Origin: Desulfatibacillaceae bacterium
GTDB lineage: Bacteria; Desulfobacterota; Desulfobacteria; Desulfobacterales; Desulfatibacillaceae
Direction: 5' to 3'
NCBI GenBank assembly: GCA_030018745.1
Contig: JASEHB010000012.1
Location: 1-14,192, forward strand
DNA: 14,192 nucleotides
In this document: positions 13,392 through 14,192 of the stretch, in pieces
Layout of the letters: each line of letters starts with the position of its first letter
Position numbering within the stretch: the first letter of the stretch is position 1
Translations under genes and position numbers: made by a program
The notes under the pieces: generated by a model
Told to the model about the DNA's origin: nothing
What the model saw: only the letters and a program-made list of their open reading frames with translations
Database searches by the model: none

Positions 13392-14192
13392 GGCAGTTTT
13401 TCCTTGCCCCTGCTCAATGCGCTGTCAAGCGCCGTGGCGATTGTTTCGGCCAATAGGGTAATCTCGCTTTTGTCTATGGTGCGCACATCCATAATAAAGG
13501 TGTCCTGCTCAATGCGGCCTATTACGGGGGGATTGGCAGCCCGCAAAACCCTTTCAATGCCGGAGGCTGAAAGGCTCTCATGGGTCAGGGCAACGCCAAC
13601 GCTCTTGAGGCTTTCTGTGGGCAGCGCGCCGCCCCCCACCCTGGAGCCGGTGGAAAGCCTGCCTGTTGCAAGGCCGGTAACAGCTTTTTTGCGGATTTTT
13701 GCCTCAAGGCTGCGGGCCTTTGCAGCAAGCTCCTTTTCCGGGGCGCTTATCATGGCAAGGGTGGGGATCTGCCTTACCGCCTTTTCCGGGTCCCGATAAA
13801 GGCGAAGCGTTGCCTCAAGGGCTGCAAGGGTAAGCTTGTCAATGCGAAGCGCCCTTGCAATGGGGTTTTTCTTTATTGCATCCAGGCAGTCGGCCCTGCC
13901 GACAATTATGCCTGCCTGGGGGCCGCCAAGAAGCTTGTCGCCGGAAAAGGTCACAATGTCAGCCCCTGCTGCCACGGAATCGCTCACGGTCGGCTCTTTT
14001 GCAAGGCCAAAGCAGGAAAGATCCATAAGGCTGCCCGACCCCAAATCCTCCATGACCAGCAGACCTCTGTTTTTGGCCAGGCTGCACAAATCTGCAAGGG
14101 AAACGCTTGCCGTGAAGCCCACCACCGCAAAGTTGGATGTGTGGGCCTTCATGAGCATGGCTGTTTCCTCGTCAATGGCCTTTTCGTAATCA
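13388..14192 (-). CDS. selA: L-seryl-tRNA(Sec) selenium transferase, C-terminal part (cut by window edge)
   Basis: About 267 codons are visible; the frame stays open to the window edge (residues DYEKAIDEETAMLMKAHTS at the limit), so the N-terminal part lies outside; the full protein is usually about 460 residues. SelA is a PLP enzyme that converts Ser-tRNA(Sec) to Sec-tRNA(Sec) using selenophosphate. Seen: MKAHTSNFAVVGFT, the aspartate-bearing DLGSGSLMDL, and the PLP-lysine motif FSGDKLLGGPQAGII, followed by the family's ALRIDKLTLAALEATLRLY and the C-terminal small domain with VGGGALPTESL. It implies a selenoprotein-making host. The stop overlaps the next start (ATGA). selB, selC and selD are not in the window; selB commonly lies beside selA, but here the downstream place is taken by the TPR gene. 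Confidence 0.96.
   Translation of the reverse strand, partial: DYEKAIDEETAMLMKAHTSNFAVVGFTASVSLADLCSLAKNRGLLVMEDLGSGSLMDLSCFGLAKEPTVSDSVAAGADIVTFSGDKLLGGPQAGIIVGRADCLDAIKKNPIARALRIDKLTLAALEATLRLYRDPEKAVRQIPTLAMISAPEKELAAKARSLEAKIRKKAVTGLATGRLSTGSRVGGGALPTESLKSVGVALTHESLSASGIERVLRAANPPVIGRIEQDTFIMDVRTIDKSEITLLAETIATALDSALSRGKEKLP

Noticed and set aside
184..14192. Hidden selenoprotein, given that selA is present
   Set aside because: At each TGA stop checked, the frame closes soon after, overlaps the next start, or does not join the next gene; no family shows a missing C-terminus beyond its stop. No Sec recoding is supported.

Overview
The window reads as chromosomal DNA of a strictly anaerobic Gram-negative bacterium, most likely a sulfate-reducing or related Desulfobacterota (Desulfobacterales-like). 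This rests on gene content: selenocysteine machinery, heptose (LPS) synthesis, SLH- and LPP20-type envelope proteins, a CHASE2 adenylate cyclase, and oxygen-sensitive dehydratase/CODH-type proteins. The phylum is inferred, not proven. All ten convincing genes lie on the minus strand, so they are transcribed from high to low coordinates. They form three likely transcription units. Large plus-strand ORFs are antisense shadows.

Unit A (14192 to 8177): the 3' part of selA (cut by the window edge), a protein with a degenerate GGDEF domain plus about seven TPRs, gmhA, an uncharacterised Rossmann-like protein, and a CHASE2 class III adenylate cyclase. selA, the TPR gene and gmhA are joined by ATGA stop/start overlaps. 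The next gaps are 12 and 59 bp.

Unit B (7903 to 5747): after a gap of about 270 bp with a possible promoter and several hairpins come an exported LPP20-like protein and a TPR lipoprotein with C-terminal SLH motifs. A strong intrinsic terminator at 5681-5711 ends the unit.

Unit C (5383 to 184) is the most unusual part. After a structured leader of about 200 nt come five closely spaced genes: (1) a stand-alone protein resembling the N-terminal half of the acetyl-CoA synthase/CdhC beta subunit and ending in a four-cysteine motif; (2) a CooC/AcsF-type P-loop ATPase with the CxC metal-binding motif; (3, 4) two subunits of the HgdB/BcrC/FldB 2-hydroxyacyl-CoA dehydratase superfamily; (5) an HgdC/BadF-type activator ATPase with both cluster-ligating cysteines. 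The usual dehydratase partners (CoA-transferase, acyl-CoA dehydrogenase, Etf) and a CODH catalytic subunit are absent from the window. The operon therefore joins ATP-driven low-potential electron injection with a metal-insertion ATPase and an ACS-derived scaffold. I infer an undescribed metalloenzyme system; its substrate cannot be read from the sequence.

A palindromic repeat element follows the last gene (53-123). No tRNA, rRNA, CRISPR array, transposase or att site was recognised.
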